Both the position numbers and the translations under genes were made by a program. Below the pieces are notes generated by a model, which saw only the letters and a program-made list of their open reading frames with translations, was not told the DNA's origin and made no database searches. Source: Methanohalophilus euhalobius (GTDB taxonomy: Archaea; Halobacteriota; Methanosarcinia; Methanosarcinales; Methanosarcinaceae). From it: a stretch of DNA of 64,000 nucleotides. Position 1 is the stretch's first letter. The number at the start of each line of letters is the position of its first letter. The stretch is from the NCBI RefSeq assembly GCF_900215215.1, contig NZ_OBDR01000009.1, positions 1-64,000 on the forward strand. Direction: 5' to 3'. Positions 1 to 7,909 of the stretch are shown one piece after another.

Positions 1-738
1 GCTTCCCTTTATTCTATCAAGGCACTGCGGGAAGAATTCCCTAACATCTACATTGAAGCAGGTATGGCCGGAGAATGTACTCTTGGTATGCACGGTGAAC
101 TTGAGTTTGAAGGTAAGCCTCTTGCAGGTCTATGGCCACACGAGCAGGCACCCCTTGCAGAAGAAGCAGGTGCAAACGTGTTCGGTCCGGTCTGTAACAC
201 CAACACCAGCAAGTCCTCCGCATGGAACCTTGCCCGTGCAGTAACCTTCACCAAAGCTACGGTTGAAACTTCAAACATTCCCTGTCATGTTGATATGGGT
301 ATGGGTGTCGGCGGTATCCCGATGTTTGAGACTCCACCTATCGATGCAGTAACCCGTGCCAGCAAGGCAATGGTTGAGATTGCAGGTGTCGATGGTATAT
401 AGATCGGAGTTGGCGACCCAATCGGTATGCCAATCTCACACATCATGGCTTCCGGTCTTACAGGTATGCGTGCAGCAGGTGACCTTGTTGCCAGGATGCA
501 GTTCTCCAAGAACATGCGCATAAATGAAGCCAAGGATTATGTTGCCAAGAAACTCGGTGTACAGGCACTTGACCTGAGTGACGAATATGTCATGAGGGAT
601 ATCCGTGAAGAACTTGATATTGGTGTACTTACCTCTGTTCCAGGATGTGCCAAAGGTATCGCATCCAAGATGAATATTGAGAAACTTCTCGATATTGATA
701 TCAACTGCTGCGATAAATTCAGGGATATCACTGGATAA
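1..738 (+). CDS. mtbB: Dimethylamine:corrinoid methyltransferase (3' part, contains pyrrolysine codon)
   Basis: The reading frame enters from outside the window, so the N-terminal part is missing. MtbB transfers a methyl group from dimethylamine to its cognate corrinoid protein in the cytoplasm, the first step of dimethylamine methanogenesis. The fragment carries the family stretches [29 protein letters not shown] and [11 protein letters not shown]. An amber codon at 400-402 (codon 134 of the fragment) sits after VEIAGVDGI and before [10 protein letters not shown], the place where pyrrolysine is read through in MtbB. The protein continues in the same frame for 111 residues to a TAA stop at 736-738. 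Programs without amber translation would split it into two ORFs. MtbB rather than MtmB or MttB is chosen from recalled family sequence; this is firm for the family. Confidence 0.95.
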
Positions 739-751
739 ATAAAATAATGTT

Positions 752-796
752 CTGTCTGCTTTTTGCAGATAGGACTTCTTTCTTCTTTTTTTAAAT
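752..796 (+). terminator. Hairpin plus T-rich tract after mtbB
   Basis: CTGTCTGC (752-759) pairs with GCAGATAG (765-772) across a TTTTT loop, with one G-U pair. A pyrimidine-rich run including TTTTTTT follows to about 794. The position just after the mtbB stop fits transcription termination. Confidence 0.6.
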
Positions 797-894
797 AGAA
801 TACGATCTTTTGTGAACTCATATTTTTCATAAAAGATTTATATATGAAAACCTTTTTTCTGGTTATTGTATTAACCTCACTGGGAGATGACAGG

Positions 895-2727
895 GTGGAG
901 TCAATATATTTCTTACAGATTGCACTTGCTGTGCTTCTTATGACTATTATAGCTCATCTGCTGAGTATGCGTTTTCGTATGCCTATATTGATCTTCCTTC
1001 TGATTGAAGGAATAATCGCAGGTCCTGAAGTTCTTAATATATTGGATCCCATGATTTTAGGTGAAGGCCTCTCAGCAATTGTTGCCCTTTGTGTGTCTGT
1101 CATTGTTTTTGAAGGTGGCCTTCACATTGACCTTCATTCTATACGTAGTATCCAAAAAAGTGTACTAAGACTTGTTATATTTGGTATTGTTATAACATTT
1201 ATACTAGCCACGGCTGCCAGTTACTATATTGCAGGACTACCTTTGAATATTGCTGCCCTTTTTGGTGCACTTGTAACAGCTACCGGTCCAACTGTAATAA
1301 CTCCACTTGTAAGGAATGTCAATGTTCCCCATAAAGTTAGCAAGATACTTGAACTTGAAGGTGTTCTCAATGATGCTGCAAGTGTCATATTGGCGGCACT
1401 TATTTTTGAATTGATTGTCTCACCTCTTTCCGGCTTGGAACTTGTCAGTTTTCTCATACAACGAATAGGAATGGGACTGATTTTAGGGCTGGCCAGTGGT
1501 TTTTTGCTGCGAAGTATCCTTGGCAAAATGCTTCTTACTGAACAAACCGTACGGTTCATTACCTTTACAATGGTGATTGCCACCTTTGTGATTGCTGAAT
1601 CTTTTGCCAATGAATCGGGAATTCTTGCCGTTGCAATATTTGGTATTATGGTAGGTTCATCCAAAGTTCCCTATAAGTCTGCACTAAAAGAGTTCAAGGC
1701 TGATCTTGTATTGATGATGTTGTCTTTGATCTTCCTGTTACTTGCAGCATTATTGCGTTTTGATTATATTATACAGATAGGGCTTGTGGGTGTAGCGGTT
1801 GTAATGGTTTTGATTTTTGTAGCCAGGCCAATTTCTGTATTTCTTTCTACCAGGGGTACATCTTTTAATCGGAATGAGAAATTATTCGTTTCCTTTGTTG
1901 GTCCAAGGGGCGTGGTTCCAGCTTCGATTGCAACCTATTTTGCAGTAAAGTTAAATTCAATGGGGATGGTAGGCGGTGATGCCCTTGTAGGACTTATATT
2001 TATTACCATCATCATTACGGTTTTAATGACCGGTTCCCTTGCCAATCGTGTAGCTAAGTTCTTAGGAGTGATTCCAATGGAGATACTTGTTGTAGGTGGC
2101 GGTGAGGTTGGACAGATTCTCGCCGAGCGTTTTGAAAAGAGAGGGGAAAATGTAGTGGTTGTAGACCCTTCCGAAGAAAATTGCCAGAAATTGATGAAAT
2201 CTGATATAAGAGTTGTGCATGGTGATGCGGAAGATATTAATGTCCTTAAGGAAGCAGGAATTGATCATGCTAAATATGTGGTTGCAACTACTGATGAGGA
2301 CAATACTAATCTTTTGATTTGCCAGATTGCCAAGACCAAATTTAATTTTGATAAGGACCAGATCGTTGCACGTGTAAATAATATTGAAAATCTTCATGCT
2401 TTCTGGGACCTTGAAATAAGAGCAATGAGTCCTGCAATGACAACTGCTCTTGTGCTGGATAATATGGTTGGCCGTCCTCATATGTTCTCCATGTGTGAAG
2501 TAGAGGAAGGAGCCGACATCATAGAGGCACATGTAAGTAATCCCAAAGTTGTAGGCAAAGCTATAAGGGAACTTAACTTGCCTGAAAGCAGTCTTCTGCT
2601 TATGGTTAGAAGAGGTCAGGACTCCTTTATTGCCAATGGAAGTGTCGTGCTTGAATATGACGACATTGTAACTGTAATTGGTGAAGGCGATTCAGCACAG
2701 AAGGTTGCAGACCTTTTTGAGCGTTGA
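895..2727 (+). CDS. CPA1-type cation:proton antiporter with C-terminal TrkA domains
   Basis: An integral membrane exchanger of the Na+(K+)/H+ antiporter family. About 12 hydrophobic segments fill the first ~400 residues, and the motif GPRGVVPAS, typical of CPA1/NhaP proteins, lies near the end of the membrane part. A cytoplasmic TrkA-N Rossmann domain follows (ILVVGGGEVGQILAE), then a TrkA-C-like segment, so nucleotides probably regulate transport. I place the start at GTG 895 because GGGAG lies just upstream; an in-frame ATG at 844 adds 17 residues but has no ribosome binding site. It stands alone between terminator-like sequence and the RPA promoter. The transported ion (Na+ or K+) cannot be told from sequence. 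Confidence 0.85.
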   Translation: MESIYFLQIALAVLLMTIIAHLLSMRFRMPILIFLLIEGIIAGPEVLNILDPMILGEGLSAIVALCVSVIVFEGGLHIDLHSIRSIQKSVLRLVIFGIVITFILATAASYYIAGLPLNIAALFGALVTATGPTVITPLVRNVNVPHKVSKILELEGVLNDAASVILAALIFELIVSPLSGLELVSFLIQRIGMGLILGLASGFLLRSILGKMLLTEQTVRFITFTMVIATFVIAESFANESGILAVAIFGIMVGSSKVPYKSALKEFKADLVLMMLSLIFLLLAALLRFDYIIQIGLVGVAVVMVLIFVARPISVFLSTRGTSFNRNEKLFVSFVGPRGVVPASIATYFAVKLNSMGMVGGDALVGLIFITIIITVLMTGSLANRVAKFLGVIPMEILVVGGGEVGQILAERFEKRGENVVVVDPSEENCQKLMKSDIRVVHGDAEDINVLKEAGIDHAKYVVATTDEDNTNLLICQIAKTKFNFDKDQIVARVNNIENLHAFWDLEIRAMSPAMTTALVLDNMVGRPHMFSMCEVEEGADIIEAHVSNPKVVGKAIRELNLPESSLLLMVRRGQDSFIANGSVVLEYDDIVTVIGEGDSAQKVADLFER

Positions 2728-2750
2728 TTACTTTCAGTCCACTTCAAACA

Positions 2751-2760
2751 TCTATATATA
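2751..2760 (+). promoter_or_regulatory. TATA box of the RPA operon
   Basis: TCTATATATA lies about 70 bases before the RPA start. Transcription would begin near 2782, leaving a leader of about 40 bases that contains GGTGA before ATG 2822. Inferred from archaeal promoter spacing. Confidence 0.5.
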
Positions 2761-2821
2761 CCCAAACGCCATATTCGTCTTTGCCTCTCTAGAATTAAAA
2801 ACAAGAGGTCAAGGTGATTTT

Positions 2822-4372
2822 ATGGAAGATATTGCAAAGAGTATACAGACCCAATTTAAGGATATGGGAATAGAAGTTCCTCTGGAAGAGATTGAAGAAC
2901 GGCTAGATAAACTTGTTAACAAGTTCAAAGTTCCTGCCAATGAGGCACGAAAAAATACTGTAAATGTTTTACTTAAGCAGTATAATGTCAACAAGAATGA
3001 ATTTTTCAACCAATCAAAACCCGCAACAATGTCTAATATTGCGGATGTGAAAGCAGACCAATGGGTAAATGTCGACATTAAAGTACTACAATTATGGGAT
3101 AATTCAAACAGTTCAATTTCCCAGGTAGGTCTCGTAGGCGACTCTACAGGTCGAATAAAATTTATCAAATGGTCCAGGGATAATCTTCCTGACGTTGAAG
3201 AAGGTAAATCATACCGTTTTAGTAATGTGGTTGTTAATGAATGGAATGGTAAGCTGGAATTAACCCTGAATCGTACCAGTTCTATAGAACCGCTTGCAAC
3301 AGATATTGATGCAGGTTCAACTTCGGCTGGTGCTTCTGAAGAATGTCAGGTATCAGATCTGAATCAGGAAAATATGTGGGCCAACATTGAAGCCAAAGTT
3401 GTTCAGTTATGGGACAATTCCAATGAAGCAATTTCCCAGGTTGGCATTCTTGGGGATGAATCCGGTACTATCAAATTCATCAAATGGTCTCGTGATGATC
3501 TGCCTGATGTAGAAGAAGGTAAATCTTACCTTTTCAGTAACGTGGTTGTCAATGAATGGAATGGTAAGTATGAAGTTACCCTAAACCGCACCAGTAACAT
3601 TGAGCCTCTGGAAGAAGATATTGATACCTCCTTCCAGCCCCAGGGGTCGGCTGAAGACCGTTTACTTTCAGAATTACGTCAGGAAAACATGTGGGCCAAC
3701 ATTGAAGCCAAGGTTGTCCAATTATGGGACAATTCAAATGATGCAATATCCCAGGTTGGCATTCTTGGGGATGAATCCGGTACTATCAAATTCGTCAAAT
3801 GGTCTCGTGATGATCTGCCTGATGTAGAAGAAGGACATGTTTATCGTTTCAATAACATTGTTGTCAATGAGTGGAATGGAAGCTATGAGGTAATTCTCAA
3901 CCGTACTACTACAATTGAACCTCTCTCTGAAGAAATAGAAGTGGGAGCTAATAGTTTCCAGGGTGCAATGATTGATATCCAGGATGGGTCCGGTCTTATT
4001 AAGCGCTGTCCTGAATGTAACCGGGCACTTACAAAAGGAGCCTGTATGGAGCACGGTAAGGTTGATGGGAATTATGACCTGCGTATCAAAGCTGTGCTTG
4101 ATAATGGGGAAACTGTGCAGGATGTTCTTCTGAACAGGGAAATTACCGAAGAATTGACCGGTATCACTCTTGAGGAAGCAATTAATCTTGCAGCAGATGC
4201 CCTTGATCAAACGGTAGTGGTAAGTAAAATGCGTGAGGACCTTGTGGGAAAATATTATTGTGTGGAAGGATCGCTTGCTGATCGTTACTTAATAGCAAAA
4301 TCCATTGAACCATTATCCACTGTTGATATGGAAAAGGTTGATGAGCTTATTGCAGATCTGGAGGTGGCCTGA
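2822..4372 (+). CDS. Replication protein A, multi-OB-fold single-stranded DNA-binding protein
   Basis: Binds single-stranded DNA in replication, recombination and repair. The 516-residue protein has an N-terminal helical part (1-70), then three tandem OB-fold repeats with an exact 105-codon period (each around WxNxxxKVxQLWDNSN ... VVVNEWNG ... NRTxxIEPL). A zinc-finger-like motif follows, C396-x2-C399-x8-C408-x2-H411, and a further C-terminal OB-like region. Repeats 2 and 3 are nearly identical at the DNA level. The start at ATG 2822 is preceded by GGTGA; a longer frame from 2678 would run over the end of the upstream gene. The stop codon directly abuts the start of the RPA-associated gene, so the two form one operon. 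Family assignment is firm; the fold count is by eye. Confidence 0.92.
   Translation: MEDIAKSIQTQFKDMGIEVPLEEIEERLDKLVNKFKVPANEARKNTVNVLLKQYNVNKNEFFNQSKPATMSNIADVKADQWVNVDIKVLQLWDNSNSSISQVGLVGDSTGRIKFIKWSRDNLPDVEEGKSYRFSNVVVNEWNGKLELTLNRTSSIEPLATDIDAGSTSAGASEECQVSDLNQENMWANIEAKVVQLWDNSNEAISQVGILGDESGTIKFIKWSRDDLPDVEEGKSYLFSNVVVNEWNGKYEVTLNRTSNIEPLEEDIDTSFQPQGSAEDRLLSELRQENMWANIEAKVVQLWDNSNDAISQVGILGDESGTIKFVKWSRDDLPDVEEGHVYRFNNIVVNEWNGSYEVILNRTTTIEPLSEEIEVGANSFQGAMIDIQDGSGLIKRCPECNRALTKGACMEHGKVDGNYDLRIKAVLDNGETVQDVLLNREITEELTGITLEEAINLAADALDQTVVVSKMREDLVGKYYCVEGSLADRYLIAKSIEPLSTVDMEKVDELIADLEVA
3053..3925 (+). repeat. Three in-frame 315-bp tandem repeats within the RPA gene
   Basis: Equivalent TGG codons fall at 3062, 3377 and 3692, exactly 315 bases apart. 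Each unit encodes one OB fold plus linker. Units 2 and 3 share long identical runs, for example across the segment encoding SQVGILGDESGTIKF, whereas unit 1 is more diverged. Confidence 0.9.
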
Positions 4373-4939
4373 ATGTCTACCTATGTACGTGAAGTAGCAA
4401 AAAGAATGTTTGCAAAAGAGTTTAGGAATTCGGATCTCTCATTCAGGGAAGGTGACGATGTTTATTCTCCTCAGTATCTGTTAACACCAACCGGGGCCAG
4501 GGTAAATCGCCTTTTTATTGTAGGGACTCTTATCGAGAAGGAAAATATAGGCAATGAAGCGGAATACTGGAGAGGTCGGGTTACAGATCCTACAGGTACC
4601 TTCACAATATATGCAGGTCAGTATCAACCGGAAGCAGCACAACTGTTGTCAGAATGTGAAACTCCCGCATTTGTAGCTGTTGCAGGCAAACCCAGTGTTT
4701 ATGAGACTCCTGATGGGGACACTATTACTTCCATAAGACCTGAATCCATAAGCATAGTTGATGGTAACACACGGGATATGTGGGTTGTTGATACTGCTAT
4801 TCAGACAATTAACAGATTAAATGATCTGGATGGTTCGGATACATATGTGACTCGTGCTAAAGAACATTACAACACCGATAAGGGAAGTTATTCATCCATG
4901 GTACTGGATGCTTTGAAATCCCTGAAAGAACAGATTTGA
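4373..4939 (+). CDS. RPA-associated OB-fold protein (COG3390 type)
   Basis: A 188-residue partner usually encoded next to archaeal RPA and thought to act with it on single-stranded DNA. The start follows the RPA stop with no gap, so translation is probably coupled. The sequence begins TYVREVAKRMFAKEFRNS. Its central part looks like an OB fold (RLFIVGTLIEKENIG, YWRGRVTDPTGTFTIYAGQY), followed by a segment with VAVAGKPSVYETPDG and a helical tail. No catalytic motif is visible. The assignment rests on the RPA neighbour and recalled family sequence. Confidence 0.85.
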   Translation: MSTYVREVAKRMFAKEFRNSDLSFREGDDVYSPQYLLTPTGARVNRLFIVGTLIEKENIGNEAEYWRGRVTDPTGTFTIYAGQYQPEAAQLLSECETPAFVAVAGKPSVYETPDGDTITSIRPESISIVDGNTRDMWVVDTAIQTINRLNDLDGSDTYVTRAKEHYNTDKGSYSSMVLDALKSLKEQI

Positions 4940-4940
4940 T

Positions 4941-4967
4941 GTGTGCTTTATGCACACCTTTTTTTGC
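4941..4967 (+). terminator. Intrinsic-type terminator after the RPA operon
   Basis: A perfect 6-bp stem GTGTGC / GCACAC (4941-4946 and 4952-4957) with a TTTAT loop is followed by CTTTTTTT. It begins just after the stop codon of the RPA-associated gene. Confidence 0.75.
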
Positions 4968-5013
4968 ATAAGTATAATAAATGAGTAAATCTATTTTTAT
5001 TCGGGTGATATTT

Positions 5014-5247
5014 GTGAAAACTTATCTGCTGGTGTGGTTTAACAGTGAAGGTGCCAGTCCCTCTGAAGTTAACCGTCGCCTTCTGTCTCTGGGGTTTAAA
5101 CCAATTCAGGGATATTATGACTATGTCTATGAATGGGGCAATAATGTTCATGTTGAGGATATCCTCCAGTTTGGGGATAAAGTACACCTGAGCCTCAATG
5201 GGCTTGGAGTTATATTTAAAATAGAAACGATTGATGGGAAAAAGTAA
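5014..5247 (+). CDS. Small conserved hypothetical protein
   Basis: A 77-residue protein of unknown function starting (M)KTYLLVWFNSEGASPSEVN. GTG 5014 is chosen because GGGTGAT lies five bases upstream; ATG 4981 would add eleven residues with no ribosome binding site. It has no cysteine motif, signal peptide or membrane segment. It ends with alternating hydrophobic strands (VHLSLNGLGVIFKIETID), suggesting a small alpha/beta fold. It converges with the phosphoesterase gene, six bases away. Confidence 0.65.
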   Translation: MKTYLLVWFNSEGASPSEVNRRLLSLGFKPIQGYYDYVYEWGNNVHVEDILQFGDKVHLSLNGLGVIFKIETIDGKK

Positions 5248-5252
5248 ACGGA

Positions 5253-5786
5253 TTAATTGTCCGCTTTTTCTAGTTCTCTTGAAAATCCGACAAATCCACA
5301 GGAATTTCCTTTAATTTCTATAAATCTTGCTTTTACTTCACCGTTTTCAATATTTAGTTCGGCGGCCATAGGGTCTGACATGCGGGGCGATGTCGGAGAG
5401 CCGGGACACAATACCAGTACATCTGTTTTTTCCAGGATTGGGCTGTGAATATGGCCGAATATAAGCACATTAACACCCATTTCAAGGGCTTTGTAGCGCA
5501 GGGCAGTTGTATCGTTTATTGATAGGGCGGCTTCGTGGACCACGCCGACCCTTATGCCGTCAATGTCAAGTTGCAGGGTTTCGGGAAGAATCTCTTTTAA
5601 CTCGTATGTATCAGAATTTCCATATACTGATTTGAGTTTCCCTGTATCGTTGAAAGCCTTATAACATTCTAGTGTAGTAAAATCCCCTGCATGTATTACC
5701 ATGTCATATCTGTCAATCAGGGTTTTCAAATCAGGAGGAAATTCTCCACTTTTGAGATGTGTATCTGAAATAACTAGTATCTTCAT
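5253..5786 (-). CDS. YfcE/MJ0936-type metallophosphoesterase
   Basis: A 177-residue calcineurin-like phosphoesterase, the compact archaeal type expected to hydrolyse small phosphodiesters with two metal ions. The metal ligands are visible in order: DTH in MKILVISDTH, GDFT in HAGDF, GNSD in VYGNSDTYEL, VHE, and GHIH in FGHIHSP. All five blocks of the family are intact and the length is normal. AAGGT precedes the ATG. It is last in an operon with two winged-helix regulators, nine bases after the first of them, but nothing in the sequence names its natural substrate. Confidence 0.88.
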   Translation of the reverse strand: MKILVISDTHLKSGEFPPDLKTLIDRYDMVIHAGDFTTLECYKAFNDTGKLKSVYGNSDTYELKEILPETLQLDIDGIRVGVVHEAALSINDTTALRYKALEMGVNVLIFGHIHSPILEKTDVLVLCPGSPTSPRMSDPMAAELNIENGEVKARFIEIKGNSCGFVGFSRELEKADN

Positions 5787-5795
5787 GTTTTTACC

Positions 5796-6584
5796 TTAAT
5801 GGAGACTCAGGTCTACAAGTTCGTATTCCAGGTTTTCCATTTCAAGTTTACTCATTATAGTCGGGACCTGCTCATCGATTGCAAGCACAAGGGATGAAAG
5901 CCCATGGAATGCAGCTTCTACGACCGATTCCTTGGCCCCATACATAACATCGGGTTGACTTCCAATTTTTTTGAGTGCCACGAGCGATTCAACTCCAATC
6001 ACCGCTATATAGTCCTTTGATTCGGTGAGTTTTTTCAATCGTCCCAAATCTACATTTCTGGACCCCTGTCTTTCGCTGCGGGGAATCTTGCAGACTGTAA
6101 TACTTGCCGTTTCCAGATCGATCATCCCGGTAAGGTTGGTGACACCTACATCTTCTCCTTCTTCTGCATCAGATACGGTGACACCCCGGGCATCTGCTTC
6201 TTCTTTAGTGTCAACATATAGCAGACCGTTTCTCATATGAAGATAGACCTCTTCGCCTTTATCCAGATTTTCATCGGCAATAGCAGTCCAGGTAGATACA
6301 TGGCTTATGATATCACTCATTACGAATTTGGCATATCTTTTCATGTCAGCAGCATTTTCCAGGACCCATTCTACTCCATTTTTTGTAATTCTGTAACGTA
6401 CCCTCCCATCAGAATAAATATATCCTTCAGATGTAAGTTCCTTGATATATTCTGAAACTGCCTGGGGGGTTACTCCGACTTTCTCTGCTATTTCTTTCTG
6501 TCTGACATTGGGTTGATGGGCGGCAACTTCGATAAGTATCTGGAATTTGGTAATGCCGCTTTTACTCTGGAGAATGTCAATCAT
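5796..6584 (-). CDS. Winged-helix transcriptional regulator (COG1497-like)
   Basis: A 262-residue DNA-binding protein. Residues about 15-75 form a winged helix with a clear recognition region (QKEIAEKVGVTPQAVSEYI) and a wing (SDGRVRYRITKNG). The remaining ~180 residues form a ligand- or partner-binding region of unknown specificity (DLETASITVCKIPRSE, YAGKESVVEA-like segments). The ATG overlaps the stop of the upstream regulator gene in an ATGA arrangement, so the two are translationally coupled. The target genes are unknown; autoregulation of the operon is a reasonable guess only. Confidence 0.8.
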   Translation of the reverse strand: MIDILQSKSGITKFQILIEVAAHQPNVRQKEIAEKVGVTPQAVSEYIKELTSEGYIYSDGRVRYRITKNGVEWVLENAADMKRYAKFVMSDIISHVSTWTAIADENLDKGEEVYLHMRNGLLYVDTKEEADARGVTVSDAEEGEDVGVTNLTGMIDLETASITVCKIPRSERQGSRNVDLGRLKKLTESKDYIAVIGVESLVALKKIGSQPDVMYGAKESVVEAAFHGLSSLVLAIDEQVPTIMSKLEMENLEYELVDLSLH

Positions 6585-7090
6585 TTCTTTTCCTCATTTA
6601 TTTTCAATCTCTGGCCCATAACCGTTAACCCATTTGCTCTTCTTGCAAGGGATCTTATGTATAATGCACTTCTGTTGAGCTTACGTGTAAGAGCACTCAT
6701 AGAATGGTTGCCACTTTCTACTTCCTTTTCAAGTTCTCCTATCAGATCTTTTATCTCTTCGTAAGGAGTGAATGTTAAAGTAATTATTTCACTGAGGTCG
6801 TCAAAAGAACACTGGAAATTCGCCTGTACTTTTGAATACGATGAGTGATATTCCTTATCCGGTTTTTTTCCAGGTTTGGGCATGCGCCACTGGCTTTCCA
6901 GTAACCCGCATTTCTGGAGTATATCGATACTTTCCTCTGTGTCAATTCCCATTTTTTCGTCAAGCTGGCCTTTTGTCATCCACTCTGAACTGAGTGCGTT
7001 AAAGACATGTTTATGCTCCTTTGATCTGAATGTTTGTAGGAGGGGTACCATTTCAGATGGGTCGTTTATTATTCGGGTTCTCCTGGGCAT
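6581..7090 (-). CDS. ArsR-like / winged-helix regulator
   Basis: A 169-residue predicted transcription regulator, first gene of a three-gene minus-strand operon. Residues about 18-75 look like a winged helix (RSKEHKHVFNALSSEWMTKGQLDEKMG, IDILQKCGLLES). A second helical part includes EEIKDLIGELEKEVESGNHSMSALTRKL-type sequence, ending with a basic segment (SLARRANGLTVMGQRLKIN). I use ATG 7090, six bases after GAGGT; GTG 7093 directly before it would add one residue. No effector site or cysteine pair is visible. Confidence 0.7.
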   Translation of the reverse strand: MPRRTRIINDPSEMVPLLQTFRSKEHKHVFNALSSEWMTKGQLDEKMGIDTEESIDILQKCGLLESQWRMPKPGKKPDKEYHSSYSKVQANFQCSFDDLSEIITLTFTPYEEIKDLIGELEKEVESGNHSMSALTRKLNRSALYIRSLARRANGLTVMGQRLKINEEKK

Positions 7091-7271
7091 CACAAAACCT
7101 CATATGTAGGTAATTGATTCGATTTAGAAAAGGTTAATACAGCTATACTAATATGGTCTTAAGATTAATAAATGTGTTGTAGTATTTGTGTTGATACTTA
7201 TCGCAGTTTTTTCCTTGTACATTTATACCGTTACATTTATTCAATCCTGTTAACAATACTGTTCAGGTATT

Positions 7272-7877
7272 ATGACAGAGGCACTGTATTCTAAAATATT
7301 CAGGTTGCTTGATAACCGACAGCTTTCGATCAGTGGCATCACGAGAGACCTCAAATCAGAAGGTATTGATGAGCATCGTTTGATCATGACCGGTTATTTG
7401 AGGGCACTGAGAGATCTGAAAAAACTTGATGAAATAGAGGTGCCTCCATCAAAGACCTATAAACTTCCAGATAATGCTGAGAAAGAAGAAGATAATATTT
7501 ATTCTCTTATAGGTCATCATCTGAAGGATGTTCCTGCATCCAAACGCATCTATGTAGCAATCTATGTATTTTCTTCTCTGTTGGAAAGGCCGGTTTTCAG
7601 GGCAGAGTTAAAATCGATGGGTTTTCATGAAAATACGATCATGGATGCAGTGCAAAAGGGCAATCCTATCATAGAAATACCTGAAAAAGACATCAAGATC
7701 CTGCGCAATTCTATTACCCGGATATCCATTCCCTCGGTTGACCCTGCTTATGAAATAAGCGGGAAAGATAATGATAATCTCCGGTATGTAGGTATAGTCC
7801 TCCTTCCGGTGCTCAAGGCGCTTATGAATCTGGAAGGCCTTGTACCCAAGACTAAACAAACAAAACTGGCAACTTAA
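7272..7877 (+). CDS. Hypothetical protein with winged-helix-like N-terminus
   Basis: A 201-residue protein that I do not recognise. The first ~65 residues have the helix pattern of a winged-helix domain (YSKIFRLLDNRQLSISGITRDL, GYLRALRDLKKLDEIEV). The rest alternates helices (DVPASKRIYVAIYVFSSLLERP, AVQKGNPIIEIPEKDIKIL) without cysteine clusters or membrane segments. A TATA-like CATTTATACC lies near 7220 and a weak AGGT just before ATG. It is divergent from the regulator operon and converges on leuS, so context gives no function. Confidence 0.6.
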   Translation: MTEALYSKIFRLLDNRQLSISGITRDLKSEGIDEHRLIMTGYLRALRDLKKLDEIEVPPSKTYKLPDNAEKEEDNIYSLIGHHLKDVPASKRIYVAIYVFSSLLERPVFRAELKSMGFHENTIMDAVQKGNPIIEIPEKDIKILRNSITRISIPSVDPAYEISGKDNDNLRYVGIVLLPVLKALMNLEGLVPKTKQTKLAT

Positions 7878-7909
7878 AAGAAAGGTAAAAAAGAAAGGTA
7901 TAATCCCCT

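Noticed and set aside
400-402. Amber codon as a true stop splitting mtbB into a pseudogene
   Set aside because: Family sequence continues in frame without decay on both sides and this is the known pyrrolysine site.
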